This document shows positions 22,878-32,133 of a stretch of 64,000 nt of DNA, piece by piece. Position 1 is the stretch's first letter, and each line of letters opens with the position of its first letter. Source of the stretch: Dasypus novemcinctus (Eukaryota; Chordata; Mammalia; Cingulata; Dasypodidae); the NCBI RefSeq assembly GCF_030445035.2, contig NC_080702.1, positions 10,920,029 through 10,984,028 of the forward strand, written 5' to 3'. Under the pieces are notes generated by a model that worked only from the letters and a program-made list of their open reading frames with translations, was not told where the DNA came from and searched no databases. Made by a program: the position numbers and the translations under genes.

Positions 22878-23830
22878 TGCGGCGGCTTGCTCGGTCGGTA
22901 GAGGTGGGGTCTGGCTGCGGACGAGGGGTCGGTCCAGCTCTGGACGAGGGGTCGGTCCCGCTTGGGACGAGGGGTCGGTCCCGCTTGGGACGAGGGGTTG
23001 GTCCGGCAGCAGACGAGGGATCGGCCTCACAAGGGGTTGTGCGGTTCGGCTGATGGGGTCGCCCGGCGAAGCCAGCGACGAAGGGGTCGCCCGGAGAAGC
23101 AGGCGACGAAGGGGTCGCCCGGAGAAGCAGGCGACGAACTGGGGACAAGGGAGGCCAGGCCCTTGTCGGGGGCTCTCAGGACTGGAGGGCGCATGGCAGA
23201 AGAACTACCGCGGAGACGAGGTAAACATGCAGGTCCACTTTATTGAGGGAGAGGCAACAGTTTTATAGGGGCTGGGGAAGGCTGATTGGTCGAAGCCATG
23301 CCCTGTTCTGATTGGTTGCCGGCGAAAGGTCAGTGGGCGGTACTGGATGGGGGAGGGGTGGTGGTTAGGGATTGGCTGTCGCTGTTGCTGGGGGAAGGGG
23401 CAGGGTTTAGGGATTGGTGGCTGCTGTTGCTGGGGTGGAGGGCAGACTTGAGTTTCCCGCCCACGCCTGGCTGTTGCTGCTGTCGGGGGAGGGAAAAGGG
23501 CAGACTGGATTTTTCCACCCACGCCTGGCTGTTGCTGCTGTCGGGGGAGGGGAAAAGGGCAGACTGGAATTTTCCGCCCTGCGCCTGCGCAGGGAGAAAG
23601 AAGAAGAAGGGTACTGCCCCACAGGCATCGTGTGGCGCCACCCGGGAGGAGGGGCGGCCGCGGAAGCATGGCTGCCAAGAAGGGGAGACCTGAGGGCACT
23701 CTGCGCCCATGCCGAGCTTCCTTCAGGGGTGGCGGTGAGTCCGACCAGCCACCCTATTATGGGGGCAGCGGCTTGGCCTGCCGCGGCCGCTCCCCCGCCG
23801 GGCCACACTTCAGCCCGAGGGGTGACCGCA
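22878..23830 (-). repeat. 3' LTR of the Lys-primed element
   Basis: It pairs with 26,926-27,844. Minus-strand TATAAAA is at 23,261-23,267 and AATAAA at 23,239-23,244, only about 20 bases apart, so R is very short. U5 carries two GC-rich minisatellites: a GACGAGGGGTCGGTCC unit (22,915-23,030) and a GACGAAGGGGTCGCCCGG unit (23,070-23,140). U3 carries a repeated CTGTTGCTGCTGTCGGGGGAGG..GGGCAGACTGGA segment. Confidence 0.9.
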
Positions 23831-24110
23831 TTTCCCCATTCTTTTCAAATAAGGGCCAGGATGGCAGCAGCAACAAGTAGCTGAGGCCCAAGAGGCAGTA
23901 AGCAATGAGGGAAGCGGGGCTGAAGAGGGAGGTGAGTATGATGGGGATATAAATGTACAATTTAGGGGGGGGGGTATCTTGCCGTTGCAAGCAAGGGTGG
24001 CCAATGTCCAATTCTTGTTGATCTCGGCGGCTATAAGATCCATCTGTTGTTAAAAGTCCAGGATGACAGCGCGTTGCAGGTAGTTTATCTCTCCTTGGCA
24101 GCGAAGACAT
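23831..24110 (-). pseudogene. Broken ERV reading frame with one hydrophobic helix, next to the purine tract
   Basis: On the minus strand an ATG near 24,043 opens a frame (MDLIAAEINKNW) that changes frame at a nine-G run (plus strand, about 23,965-23,974). In the shifted frame, one long hydrophobic stretch (about 25 residues, rich in Leu, Ile and Tyr) is followed by a short tail ending before the 3' LTR. The layout suggests the C-terminal end of an envelope transmembrane protein or a small membrane accessory protein. I did not match it to a family. Confidence 0.4.
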
Positions 24111-24247
24111 TGTAGGAGAGGATTACTTTTTCCTGCCAGAGGCTTACTGTCCAATTAAAAGGCTGATGGCTGGGGTTGGTGAGTGCAATGGGGATGTGAG
24201 GAAAAGAAGGGTGATGGTTTTGGACAAGACGAGGCTTGGTGAAGTCA

Positions 24248-24445
24248 TTATGGGAGGAAGATAAGGAGTAAAGCATAAAAGAGGATAATAAACAGAAAGG
24301 CGATGGAGAGTAGAATTCGTTGGCCGAGGTTCCAATCTTCTGGGGCGGTAGCGGCTAGACAGATGGCGGAAAATATTATCAAGAAAGCAAAGGTTATGAG
24401 GAAGAAATAAAGTATTAAAGACCGTGGGGGAAGTGAGAAGATCAT
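24248..24445 (-). CDS. Small hydrophobic ERV protein, copy 2 (65 aa)
   Basis: An intact 65-codon minus-strand frame with two hydrophobic segments (about residues 8-30 and 44-63) separated by a polar hinge PEDWNLGQR. It closely parallels the frame just upstream (24,480-24,690) with hinge PDDWNLKQR, so the two arose by tandem duplication. It lies between the AT-rich module and the 3' LTR, where retroviruses place accessory or envelope genes. Function is unknown. Conservation of the hinge and both helices across copies argues for past coding constraint, but one pair is thin evidence. Confidence 0.45.
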   Translation of the reverse strand: MIFSLPPRSLILYFFLITFAFLIIFSAICLAATAPEDWNLGQRILLSIAFLFIILFYALLLIFLP

Positions 24446-24479
24446 TTAGAGGATAGGGTTGAGAATGGTATGTTTAAGA

Positions 24480-24690
24480 CAGAAGCTTTGTGGTTTGTAG
24501 GAGACTGCTTTATAAACGAAGGAGAATGAGGGAAGTAAATATAGTAACGATAGATAGGAAGATGACAGTGAGGAGGAGTCTTTGTTTAAGGTTCCAATCG
24601 TCCGGCACAACAGTGGCTAGGCCGATAGCGAGGGGTGTTGCTAAATAGACAATGGCTGCAAAGACAAAATCATCTTCTGTTTCCTTAAGA
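24480..24690 (-). pseudogene. Small hydrophobic ERV protein, copy 1
   Basis: A minus-strand open frame without an obvious ATG. It encodes a hydrophobic helix, the hinge PDDWNLKQR, a second hydrophobic helix and a stop near 24,507. It is paralogous to 24,248-24,445. Its start may have been supplied by splicing. Confidence 0.45.
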
Positions 24691-24699
24691 ATAACTTTT

Positions 24700-25460
24700 C
24701 TTTAAATACTTAGTAGCATGCAATATTAGAAACCGTTTCCTAAAAGCAAGTTGGTAGGGGAGCTTGGTTGCTGTTAATCTTTCCTGTTATAAAATTACCT
24801 TTTATTATTATTATCATCAATTCAGTTTTATATATATATATTTAAGAATGACCTTTTGGAATTAGCCATTTAATACCTTAATGTAAACTATTGAAGATAA
24901 ATTTTATCTCTACAGAACACATTCCCCTTACGTAAAGTTATCACAATACCTTTTACACTTGCCGCATGCAAATTAAGTTTCAAGAGTTTATGAAAAATTA
25001 GCCATCCTACTTTAGGACAAAATACGTCTTTTTGCAAAACTTATTACATTTCCGTTAGCATTTTTACAAACTTTTAACCTTTTTAATATTCATATAAGTT
25101 TTACATTCTTTATATTACCCTGTGAAGAAAAATAAGTTATTCATTTTAATCTAGGCAAGAACAACTTTTTATGAAGACGTACAGTTAATTTTGTTAATTA
25201 AGACTTACAATTTTTTAAATTGTAGATATCTTATTAACATTTAAACTTATGTATTAATATAATAAACTTAAGTATTAATATAAGCGCTTATTTAATTTTT
25301 GGCCATTTGAATAGAGCTCTTTTAAAGATTTCTAGTAATTTATATTTACCATCTGGAGGTATCACAATATACGTTGACATTGAACGAACAGACAGACAAA
25401 CACAGAACAATTACAACACATTAACAGAAATATATAATTTATTTACAGTTGACTCATAAC
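24700..25460 (-). repeat. AT-rich shared module, copy 2
   Basis: It matches 7,775-8,550 along its length in the same plus orientation. Shared landmarks include CTTAGTAGCATGCAATA, TTATTATTATCATC, AGAGTTTATGAAAA.TTAGCCATCCTA, TGAATAGAGCTCTTTT and GAGGTATCA.AATA. It sits between a Gag-like start and the small hydrophobic ORFs, in the place of pol. Confidence 0.85.
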
Positions 25461-25797
25461 TCTTACTTTCTTGGTATAGCTGCTTTTAAATCCTTTTTTA
25501 TATAGCATATCATAGATTATACCCTTCAAGATTTCTTCTGGACTTCATGTTGCCTGTAATAAGCCAGGAGGGAATCTTTTACCTTCCTGCTCCACAGCAG
25601 AAGTGACCCTATCTATAAGGCGAGTATAGGTGTCCGGGTCCCAAAGCTGACACGTGGTAAGCCACGGATTAAAGGGGAGAAGAAGGTCCCAATATACTTG
25701 AAGCTGTTTGAAAGAGATCTTACACCGGTTGAGTGTCTAGGAGACCGGCGAGGGCCCGAACTTGTGGGGCTTGCTTAGCAGATAGGATGTTACCCAT
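25461..25797 (-). pseudogene. Gag matrix-like start of the Lys-primed element
   Basis: The minus-strand ATG at 25,797 opens MGNILSAKQAPQVRALAGLL, with Gly2 as expected for N-myristoylated Gag. A stop follows after 25 codons. Further matrix-like sequence (an aromatic and Pro-Trp-rich stretch) is visible in other frames towards 25,470. No capsid or nucleocapsid follows, because the AT-rich module begins. A splice donor CTCAAG/GTAAGG lies upstream at 25,840/25,839. Confidence 0.5.
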
Positions 25798-26049
25798 TGC
25801 TAATGGCCTTTTGGAGCCGATAAGAAAAGGGGCCCTTACCTTGAGAGTGCGGTGATGGGAGCCGAGGTGCGTGGTGAGATGAGGGGTCAGAGCCGGTGGG
25901 GCTCCGACGGTGGTCGTGGGCCAAGAGAAGGCCCCGACGAGGGGAGGGTGGGACGACGAGCAGTGGAGCAAGGCAAAGGGGAGCAAGCACGGAGGGGAGG
26001 AGGCAGAGGTGAAGGCAGGGGTGGAGGTGCTCAGGCACGCACTCCTGAG

Positions 26050-26905
26050 AGTTTTATTGGTGCCTCTTAATCATAGCGGGTCGGTATAAGCCCCCGACGT
26101 GGAAGGAGAAAGCCATCCAGCGATTCTCCCAGACCGCCGTGGATCGTATGAGGTCACCAAGGTTCAGGAGCAGCAATGCAGAGTGAAAAGATAGGGGTGA
26201 GAAGAGAGGAGAGTGTAGGGCTATGGTAGGGTTACTTCAGACGTGCAAGCGCGTGCTCCCGAGAAATCCAAGGCTCCTTTTAATCATAGCAGGTCGGTAT
26301 AAGCCCCCGACATGGAAGGAGAAAGCCATCCAGCAATTCTCCCAGACCGCCGTGGATCGTATGAGGTAGCCAAGGCTCAGGTAGCAGCAATGTTGCATGA
26401 GAGAAGTCCCAAGGTGAGAAGAGAGGAGGGCGTAGGGCTGTGGTAGGATTACTTCAGACGTCCAAGCGCGCACTCCCGAGAAATCCAAGGCTCCTCTTAA
26501 TCATAGCGGGTCGGTATAAGCCCCCGACATGGAAGGAGAAAGCCATCCAGCGATTCTCCCAGACTGCCGTGGATCGTATGAAGTAGCCAAGGCTCAGGTA
26601 GCAGCAATGTTGCATGAGAGAAGTCCCAAGGTGAGAAGAGAGGAGGGCGTAGGGCTGCGGTAGGATTACTTCAGACGTGCAAGCACGTGCTCCCGAGAAA
26701 TCCAAGGCTCCTCTTAATCATAGCGGGTCGGTATAAGCCCCCGACATGGAAGGAGAAAGCCATCCAGCGATTCTCCCAGACTGCCGTGGATCATATGAGG
26801 TAGCCAAGGCTCAGGTAGCAGCAATGTTGCACGAGAGAAGCCCCACGGTGAGAAGAGAGGGGGGGGCTGCTAGGTTATGGAGTGAGGCTGTGGTGGAGTT
26901 GCCTT
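26050..26905 (-). repeat. Four tandem 213-217-bp leader repeats
   Basis: Units begin with TAATCATAGCGGGTCGG near 26,068, 26,281, 26,498 and 26,715. Each contains TATAAGCCCCCGACATGGAA, AGCCATCCAGCGATTCTCCC and GTGGATCGTATGA. In element sense they lie between the primer-binding site and gag. Two nearly identical 83-codon minus-strand frames arise simply because the units are repeated. Confidence 0.92.
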
Positions 26906-26923
26906 GCCCCACGTTGGGCGCCA
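26906..26923 (-). promoter_or_regulatory. Primer-binding site, tRNA-Lys type
   Basis: The minus strand reads TGGCGCCCAACGTGGGGC, the Lys primer pattern of betaretroviruses and spumaviruses, two bases from the LTR edge at 26,926. Confidence 0.92.
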
Positions 26924-26925
26924 GC

Positions 26926-27844
26926 TGCGGTGGCTTGCTCGGTCGGTAGAGGTGGGGTCTGGCTGCAGACGAGGGGTCGGTCCAGCTCTGGACGAGGGGT
27001 CGGTCCTGCTTGGGACGAGGGGTCGGCCCCGCTTGGGACGAGGGGTCAGTCCGGCAGCAGACGAGGGATCGGTCTCACAAGGGGTTGCACGGTTCGGCTG
27101 ACGGGGTCGCCCGGCGAAGCCGGCGATGAAGGGGTCGCCCGGAGAAGCCGGCGACGAAGGGGTCGCCCGGAGAAGCCGGCGACGAAGGGGTCGCCCGGAG
27201 AAGCAGGCGACGAACTGGGGACAAGGGAGGCCAGGCCCTTGTCGGGGGCTCTCAGGACTGGAGGGCACACGGCAGAAGAACTACCGCGGAGACGAGGTAA
27301 ACACGCAGGTCCACTTTATTGAGGGAGAGGCAACAGTTTTATAGGGGCTGGGGAAGGCTGATTGGTCGAAGTCATGCCCTGTTCTGATTGGTTGCCGGTG
27401 AAAGGTCAGTGGGCGGTACTGGACGGGGGAGGGGTGGTGATTAGGGATTGGCTGTCGCTGTTGCTGGGGGAAGGGGCAAGGCTTAGGGATTGGTGGCTGC
27501 TGTTGCTGGGGTGGAGGGCAGACTTGAGTTTCCCGCCCACGCCTGGCTGTTGCTGCTGTCGGGGGAGGGAAAAGGGCAGACTGGATTTTTCCGCCCTGCG
27601 CCTGTGCAGGGAGAAAGAAGAAGGGTACTGCCCCACAGGCATTGTGTGGCGCCACCCGGGAGGAGGGGCGGCCGTGGAAGCATGGCTGCCGAGAAGGGGA
27701 GACCCGAGGGCACTCTGCGCCCATGCCGAGCTTCCTTCAGGGGTGGCGGTGAGTCCGACCAGCCACCCTATTATGGGGGCAGCGGCTTGGCCTGCCGCGG
27801 CCGCTCCCCCGCCGGGCCACACTTCAGCCCGAGGGGTGACCGCA
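26926..27844 (-). repeat. 5' LTR of the Lys-primed element
   Basis: It pairs with 22,878-23,830. AATAAA (27,315-27,320) and TATAAAA (27,337-27,343) lie on the minus strand. It has one more GACGAAGGGGTCGCCCGG unit than the left LTR and lacks one of the CTGTTGCTGCTGTCGG repeats. Otherwise it is highly similar by eye. Confidence 0.9.
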
Positions 27845-28151
27845 TTTCCCCCTGCTGCTATCGGGGGGAGGGAAAAAGGGCAGACTGGAATTTTCCGCCC
27901 TGCGCCTGCGCAGGGAGAAAGAAGAAGAAGGGTACTGCCCCACAGGCATCGGGTGGCGCCACCCGGGAGGAGGGGCGGCTGCGGAAGCATGGCTGCCGAG
28001 AAGGGGAGACCCGAGGGCACTCTGCGCCCATGCCGAGGTTCCTTCAGGGGTGGCGGTGAGTCCGACCAGCCACCCTATTATGGGGGCAGCGGCTTGGCCT
28101 GCCGCGGCCACTCCCCCGCCGGGCCACACTTCAGCCCGAGGGGTGACTGCA
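27845..28151 (-). repeat. Duplicated U3 fragment at the 5' end of the element
   Basis: 27,852-28,151 repeats about 27,545-27,844 closely, including GCATGGCTGCCGAGAAGGGG and the ends GAGGGGTGACCGCA and GAGGGGTGACTGCA. The junction TTTCCCC (27,845-27,851) equals the bases that adjoin the 3' LTR at 23,831-23,837, that is, the end of the purine tract. Confidence 0.88.
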
Positions 28152-28157
28152 TCCACC

Positions 28158-28572
28158 ACTACCTATGGAAGTAGCACATATAACCACTCTGCAGGCAGAG
28201 CCAGCTCCATCCCCAGATGGAGCCCCTGCTGCCAGACTGGAGGAAGTCACATCACCATCTGCAGCACAACTTCCTGAGCTGGAGGCAATCTCACCACTGC
28301 CATCAGTGCCACCTACACAGGCTGCACCAGTGTCCATTCTGGAGGCACAGCCTATTTCTTCACCTTCACCAGTACCAGCTCTCAAGGGGAAGGCATGTCT
28401 GGCAGAATCACCAGAACCAGTGCCAGAGCTAAAGTCAGCAACAAGTTAGGTTACACCATCAGAACCTTGCAGACCCTGGCCTGAGACCTCAGAGAACCTG
28501 CTGAGTGAGAAGGCTAATCTCCTGGCTTTCCCTCCTGAACTGGTGGCACAGCAATTGACAATGATGGATGCG
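28158..28572 (+). pseudogene. RALGDS-like exon E, 3' half
   Basis: It resumes the Pro/Ala/Glu-rich linker (PSPDGAPAARLEEVTSPS) in the frame that the 5' half would supply. TAG at 28,447-28,449 stops it. Beyond the stop the same frame continues openly for 41 codons to FPPELVAQQLTMMDA, the conserved entry to the RasGEF domain, and the donor GCG/GTGAGC at 28,572. The stop is therefore a lesion and not the natural end. Confidence 0.85.
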
Positions 28573-28948
28573 GTGAGCACCTGGGAATGGCAGGGTGGAT
28601 CTGGGTGGATCTTCCTCCCAGGATCTGCTGCCCCAGCCTTAGGATACCCTGACCCAGAATCTTATGATCTTGTTCCAAAGCCTGGTTCCACTCCCAACAT
28701 TGTAACCTGAGCAAATTTATTAATCCCAAACCCGCACTTCTCCTCTCTAGAGAGTAGATATAGGACACTAAACATACCTGCCATACACATGGACTGTGAA
28801 GATTACATGAGAGCAAAGAAATAGAAAGCCTGGGGGGGGGGCTTGGCCATTGGGCATTGAAGGGAGCTCATAGAGGTGTAACCAGCTCCATGGGTGGCCT
28901 CTCTGTGCGGGGGGTCTCCACAGCATTGATACTAAGACCCAGATGTGC

Positions 28949-29326
28949 GGGAAACGGACTTTGGCCCAGTGGTTAGGGCGTCCGTCTACCACATGGGAGG
29001 TCCGCAGTTCAAACCCCAGGCCTCCCTGACCCATGTGGAGCTGGCGCATGTGCAGCGCTGATGCGCGCAAGGAGTGCCTTGCCACGCAAGGGTGTCCCCC
29101 GCGTGGGGGAGCCCCACGCGCAAGGAGTGCGCCCATGAGGAAAGCCGCCCAGCGTGAAAAGAAAGTGCAGCCTGCCCAGGAATGGCGCCACCCACACTTC
29201 CTGTGCCGCTGACGACAACAGAAGCGGACAAAGAAACAAGACTCAGCAAATAGACACCAAGAACAGACAACCAGGGGAGGGGGGGGAAATAAATAAATAA
29301 ATAAATCTTAAAAAAAAAAAAAAAAA
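28949..29326 (+). mobile_element. DAS-SINE, full length, in RALGDS-like intron
   Basis: Complete head, body and long poly-A. Exact 15-bp target duplication AAGACCCAGATGTGC at 28,934-28,948 and 29,327-29,341, which suggests a recent insertion. Confidence 0.96.
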
Positions 29327-29696
29327 AAGACCCAGATGTGCACTGGATTCTTTGGCAGGCACCCAAAGCCTATGGCCCTCATAGGGACCATGCTCATGAC
29401 TGCTAGCTGGCCCAGGAGGCATTACCGGGAGGAGACATGGTGCCACCTGGGCCTGAGGAGGCTTGAGGCACCTCCCATGCTGGAATTTTTGAGAGGGACT
29501 TGAAAGTGCAGCTCTCTTTTCCCCTCTAGGCTTGGGCCCTGGGTCACTTGAGTGCTAGGTCCCCACAGGGACAGAGAACACACTCTGTCCTTATCCTGAT
29601 GAAATCCAGCTGAGACCACTGGATCCTGGCCTGGGTCCTGAGGACCTTCAGGATTTAAGGTGGATGGGTGTGGGGCTGGCTGACATCTCTCCCCAG

Positions 29697-29912
29697 GAGC
29701 TGTTCAAGAAAGTAGTGCCCTATCATTGTCTGGGCACCACCTGGTCCCAGCACAATGAAAAGGGCCAGGAGCATGTAGCCCCCACCGTCTGTGCTATCAT
29801 CACCCAGTTCAACCATGTGACCAACTGCGTCATCACAACCTGCCTTGGGGACCAGAGCATGAAGGCTCAGGACAGGGCCAGGGTGGTGGAGCACTGGATC
29901 GAGGTGGCCAGG
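29697..29912 (+). pseudogene. RALGDS-like exon F (RasGEF domain, start)
   Basis: Acceptor TCCCCAG; 216 nt, phase 0 to phase 0. Encodes ELFKKVVPYHCLG, ITQFNHVTNCVITTCLGD and RARVVEHWIEVAR, the strongest family match in the window. The donor AGG/GTTTGC is weak, although it keeps GT. Confidence 0.93.
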
Positions 29913-30204
29913 GTTTGCTCAGGGGACCCTCTCTGTAGTTCTGGAGCCCCCTCTATGCTCTTATCGACTCTCAGTCTTTGAGGCCCTCCCTGGCCTGTAG
30001 CAGAGCCCTACGATATCCTCACATCCCACCCATGCTACTCCCTCAGGTTGAGTGTGGGTGTGCCTGTCTGGGTCCACAGCATGCCCTCAGGGTCACTCTG
30101 TGTGTCTGTCTCATTCTAGAGGGGAGATGTCAGCTGAGGGTCTGAAACTAGAGCCGGGGGGTGCCCTTACCCCATCTCACTGCTCATTCTTTCTCCCTTC
30201 CCAG

Positions 30205-30308
30205 GAGTGCCAAACCCTCAAGACCTTCTCCTCACTCTATGCTATCCTCTCTGCTCTTGAAAGCCAATCAATTCACCATCTTAAGAAGACATGGGAGGAA
30301 GTTTCCAG
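30205..30308 (+). pseudogene. RALGDS-like exon G (RasGEF domain)
   Basis: Acceptor TTCCCAG. Encodes FSSLYAILSALESQSIHHLKK and TWEEVSS, conserved RasGEF helices. The expected donor after TCCAG reads TTGGGC, so GT is missing; splicing at the ancestral site should fail. Confidence 0.9.
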
Positions 30309-30591
30309 TTGGGCAGGCCACTTGTGGGACACCAGGTTGGGCCAGGGACATTTTGGGGGCTGCACACTGCCCTTCAGGGGGCTGGGGAGGCAGTGGCTCC
30401 TGGGCATTGGCCAGGTGGGCTGAGGCTCTAGGTTGATGAGATCAACTGTTCTACCTCATCACTGGTTGCTTCCTCTGCAGGTTACAGAGTTGAACCAAAT
30501 GGAAGCATGTTAAATGCTTGCTTGTCAGCACCACCCTCTATCCATTGACATTTACACATATCAGAACCAGATGATCATGAAATGGGATGGG

Positions 30592-31847
30592 AGATCTAAA
30601 GACAACTTATTAATTTAATTTACTAATAAGAAGGTGGGAGCAAACCATGGAAAAAAATCATAAAGTCAGGAAGTTTGTTTTCAGTGGAATCTTGCAACCT
30701 TTTCTTCTTCCTTGATCTTCATCTTCACTCTGGACTCTTAGGTTGGTTTAATTTTGAGGGATAATTCATACTTGTCAAAAGATAACTTATAGGTGAGTGG
30801 ATGTAGCTCAAGTGGTCGAGCATCTGTTTCTCTCATACAAGGTCCTGGGTTTGGTTCCTGGTACCTCCTGCATCAGCAAGTGAAAAGATGGCTTTTCCTC
30901 CGACGTAGCAGTAGGTGGCGCTGCAGTCAACAAAAATGCTTGAAAAGGTCGGGCCACAGGAATTATGCTCCTACAATATGCAAGGCTCTTGTCAGGCTCT
31001 GGGCTTGTAATGACGAACAATGCAGACAGCTTGGTTTTATGGAGCTTACACCATCTCGTCTTAAATTCCACCCCTGCAGACATCGGCTCATATCCTTCCT
31101 CCACCCTCCGATTTCCTGTAAGCCTATCATTCAGTCTCTTGCTATCTAGGGCAGCTTGTTTATTTCATATCATTGAGGTCATGTAGTATTTGTCCCCAGT
31201 TTTTGTAGCTGATCCCTAAGCAGTAAGGCCTACCAGGCAGCAACTCTTCACCTTACCAGGTATGCATGGCCTCCATTACCTGTATTTCCCATGTGGCATG
31301 GCTTGGAAGCACAAAGTCATAGCCTGCAGTATGTGCAATACTGTATCAACTTGTGATAAGCAAATCCAGGTGGTAATTCAGCCATCAAACCTTCTGCAGT
31401 CAGAAGTCGACATTATCACCTTGGGTATTTACCCCCAGCATTCATCAAATCCATCCTATTTCAAACAGGTGTGGTCCTTTCAAGAGGAGCAGTTTGAAAA
31501 CTCAAATCCCTTTATTTCAAAAAGATTTCAACCCCATAGGAAATTTTAGAGATGGAAGGTGTAAATCAAGATTGCTTATTTGTGAGCAGTCGTGTTTTAA
31601 ATTCCTCCCCTGGGCCTTATAAACTGTATGTTTGTGAAATTCATTTTAAAGATTCTTCACATTGATTGAACTGGGACCCCATGTATCTATATTCTGTGTC
31701 AGGTTCTATGAAAGAATCTTTCTGCATAATAGAAAGATACTCTCCTGAAATGGAAAAACAGAATGCTGTAACTATTAATTTTCAAATGCTAAAATGAAAT
31801 AAACAAGTTCACTGGTTGACTCAAACCTCAAAAAAAAAAAAAAAAAA
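30592..31847 (+). mobile_element. Retrocopy with poly-A and target duplication, in intron
   Basis: Flanked by GAAATGGGATGGG at 30,579-30,591 and 31,848-31,860. The right end has AATAAA (31,797-31,802) followed about 25 bases later by an 18-base poly-A, the layout of a polyadenylated RNA inserted by L1 machinery. The parent transcript was not recognised. No long open frame is present, so it may be a 3' UTR or lncRNA. A tRNA-like SINE head is included inside it. Confidence 0.7.
30793..30885 (+). mobile_element. tRNA-headed SINE fragment (DAS-III-like) inside the retrocopy
   Basis: GTGAGTGGATGTAGCTCAAGTGG and GGTCCTGGGTTTGGTTCCTGG resemble A- and B-box regions, followed by TACCTCCTGCATCAGC. It differs from the other DAS-SINEs listed here. 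It was probably part of the parent transcript. Confidence 0.6.
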
Positions 31848-32048
31848 GAAATGGGATGGGGGGCCCCATTGTGCCCACCTCAGAGCCTAGCTCCCAAATC
31901 CCATGATGTCCTGTAACACTCAGAGCTGCCCAGGTTCAGCACCACCCACCCAAGCAGTCTGAGTCCCAGCTGGCTAAACTAAAATGGATTAGCCTTTACA
32001 GCCTCCTACCCACTCCTACCTTTCTCCTTCCTTCTTTCCCTCCCCCAG

Positions 32049-32133
32049 GGACAGCTTCCACCTCTTTCAGATGCTATCTGAGACTGTCTCCAATGAGAAC
32101 AACCTCCCACAGAGCTGTGAGTTCATCACCAAG
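32049..32133 (+). pseudogene. RALGDS-like exon H (RasGEF domain)
   Basis: Acceptor CCCCCAG, donor AAG/GTAAAG. Encodes RDSFHLFQMLSETVSNENN with the junction Arg completed across exon G's end. Confidence 0.88.

Larger units (their letters stand above)
22878..28151 (-). mobile_element. Lys-primed LTR retroelement inserted in the RALGDS-like exon
   Basis: The ends are TG..CA and the flanking 6-bp TCCACC is duplicated exactly. Minus-strand order from the right is duplicated U3 fragment, 5' LTR (27,844 to 26,926), primer-binding site for tRNA-Lys, four leader repeats, splice donor, short Gag-like start, AT-rich module, small hydrophobic ORFs, purine tract, 3' LTR (23,830 to 22,878). No protease, reverse transcriptase or integrase is recognisable in the 3.1-kb interior, so the element cannot have been autonomous in this form. 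Six-base duplication and Lys primer suit a betaretrovirus-like integration machinery. Confidence 0.9.

Noticed and set aside
22880..23150. CRISPR-like array of short repeats
   Set aside because: The repeats are tandem, without unique spacers, and lie in U5 of an LTR in a mammalian genome.
26237..26705. Two near-identical 83-codon minus-strand proteins
   Set aside because: They arise from the 213-217-bp leader repeat and start in one unit and end in the next. No further support for coding.
27362..28174. 270-codon plus-strand frame across the LTR
   Set aside because: It runs antisense to the LTR and is repeated wherever the LTR is repeated. It is a by-product of stop-poor GC-rich sequence.
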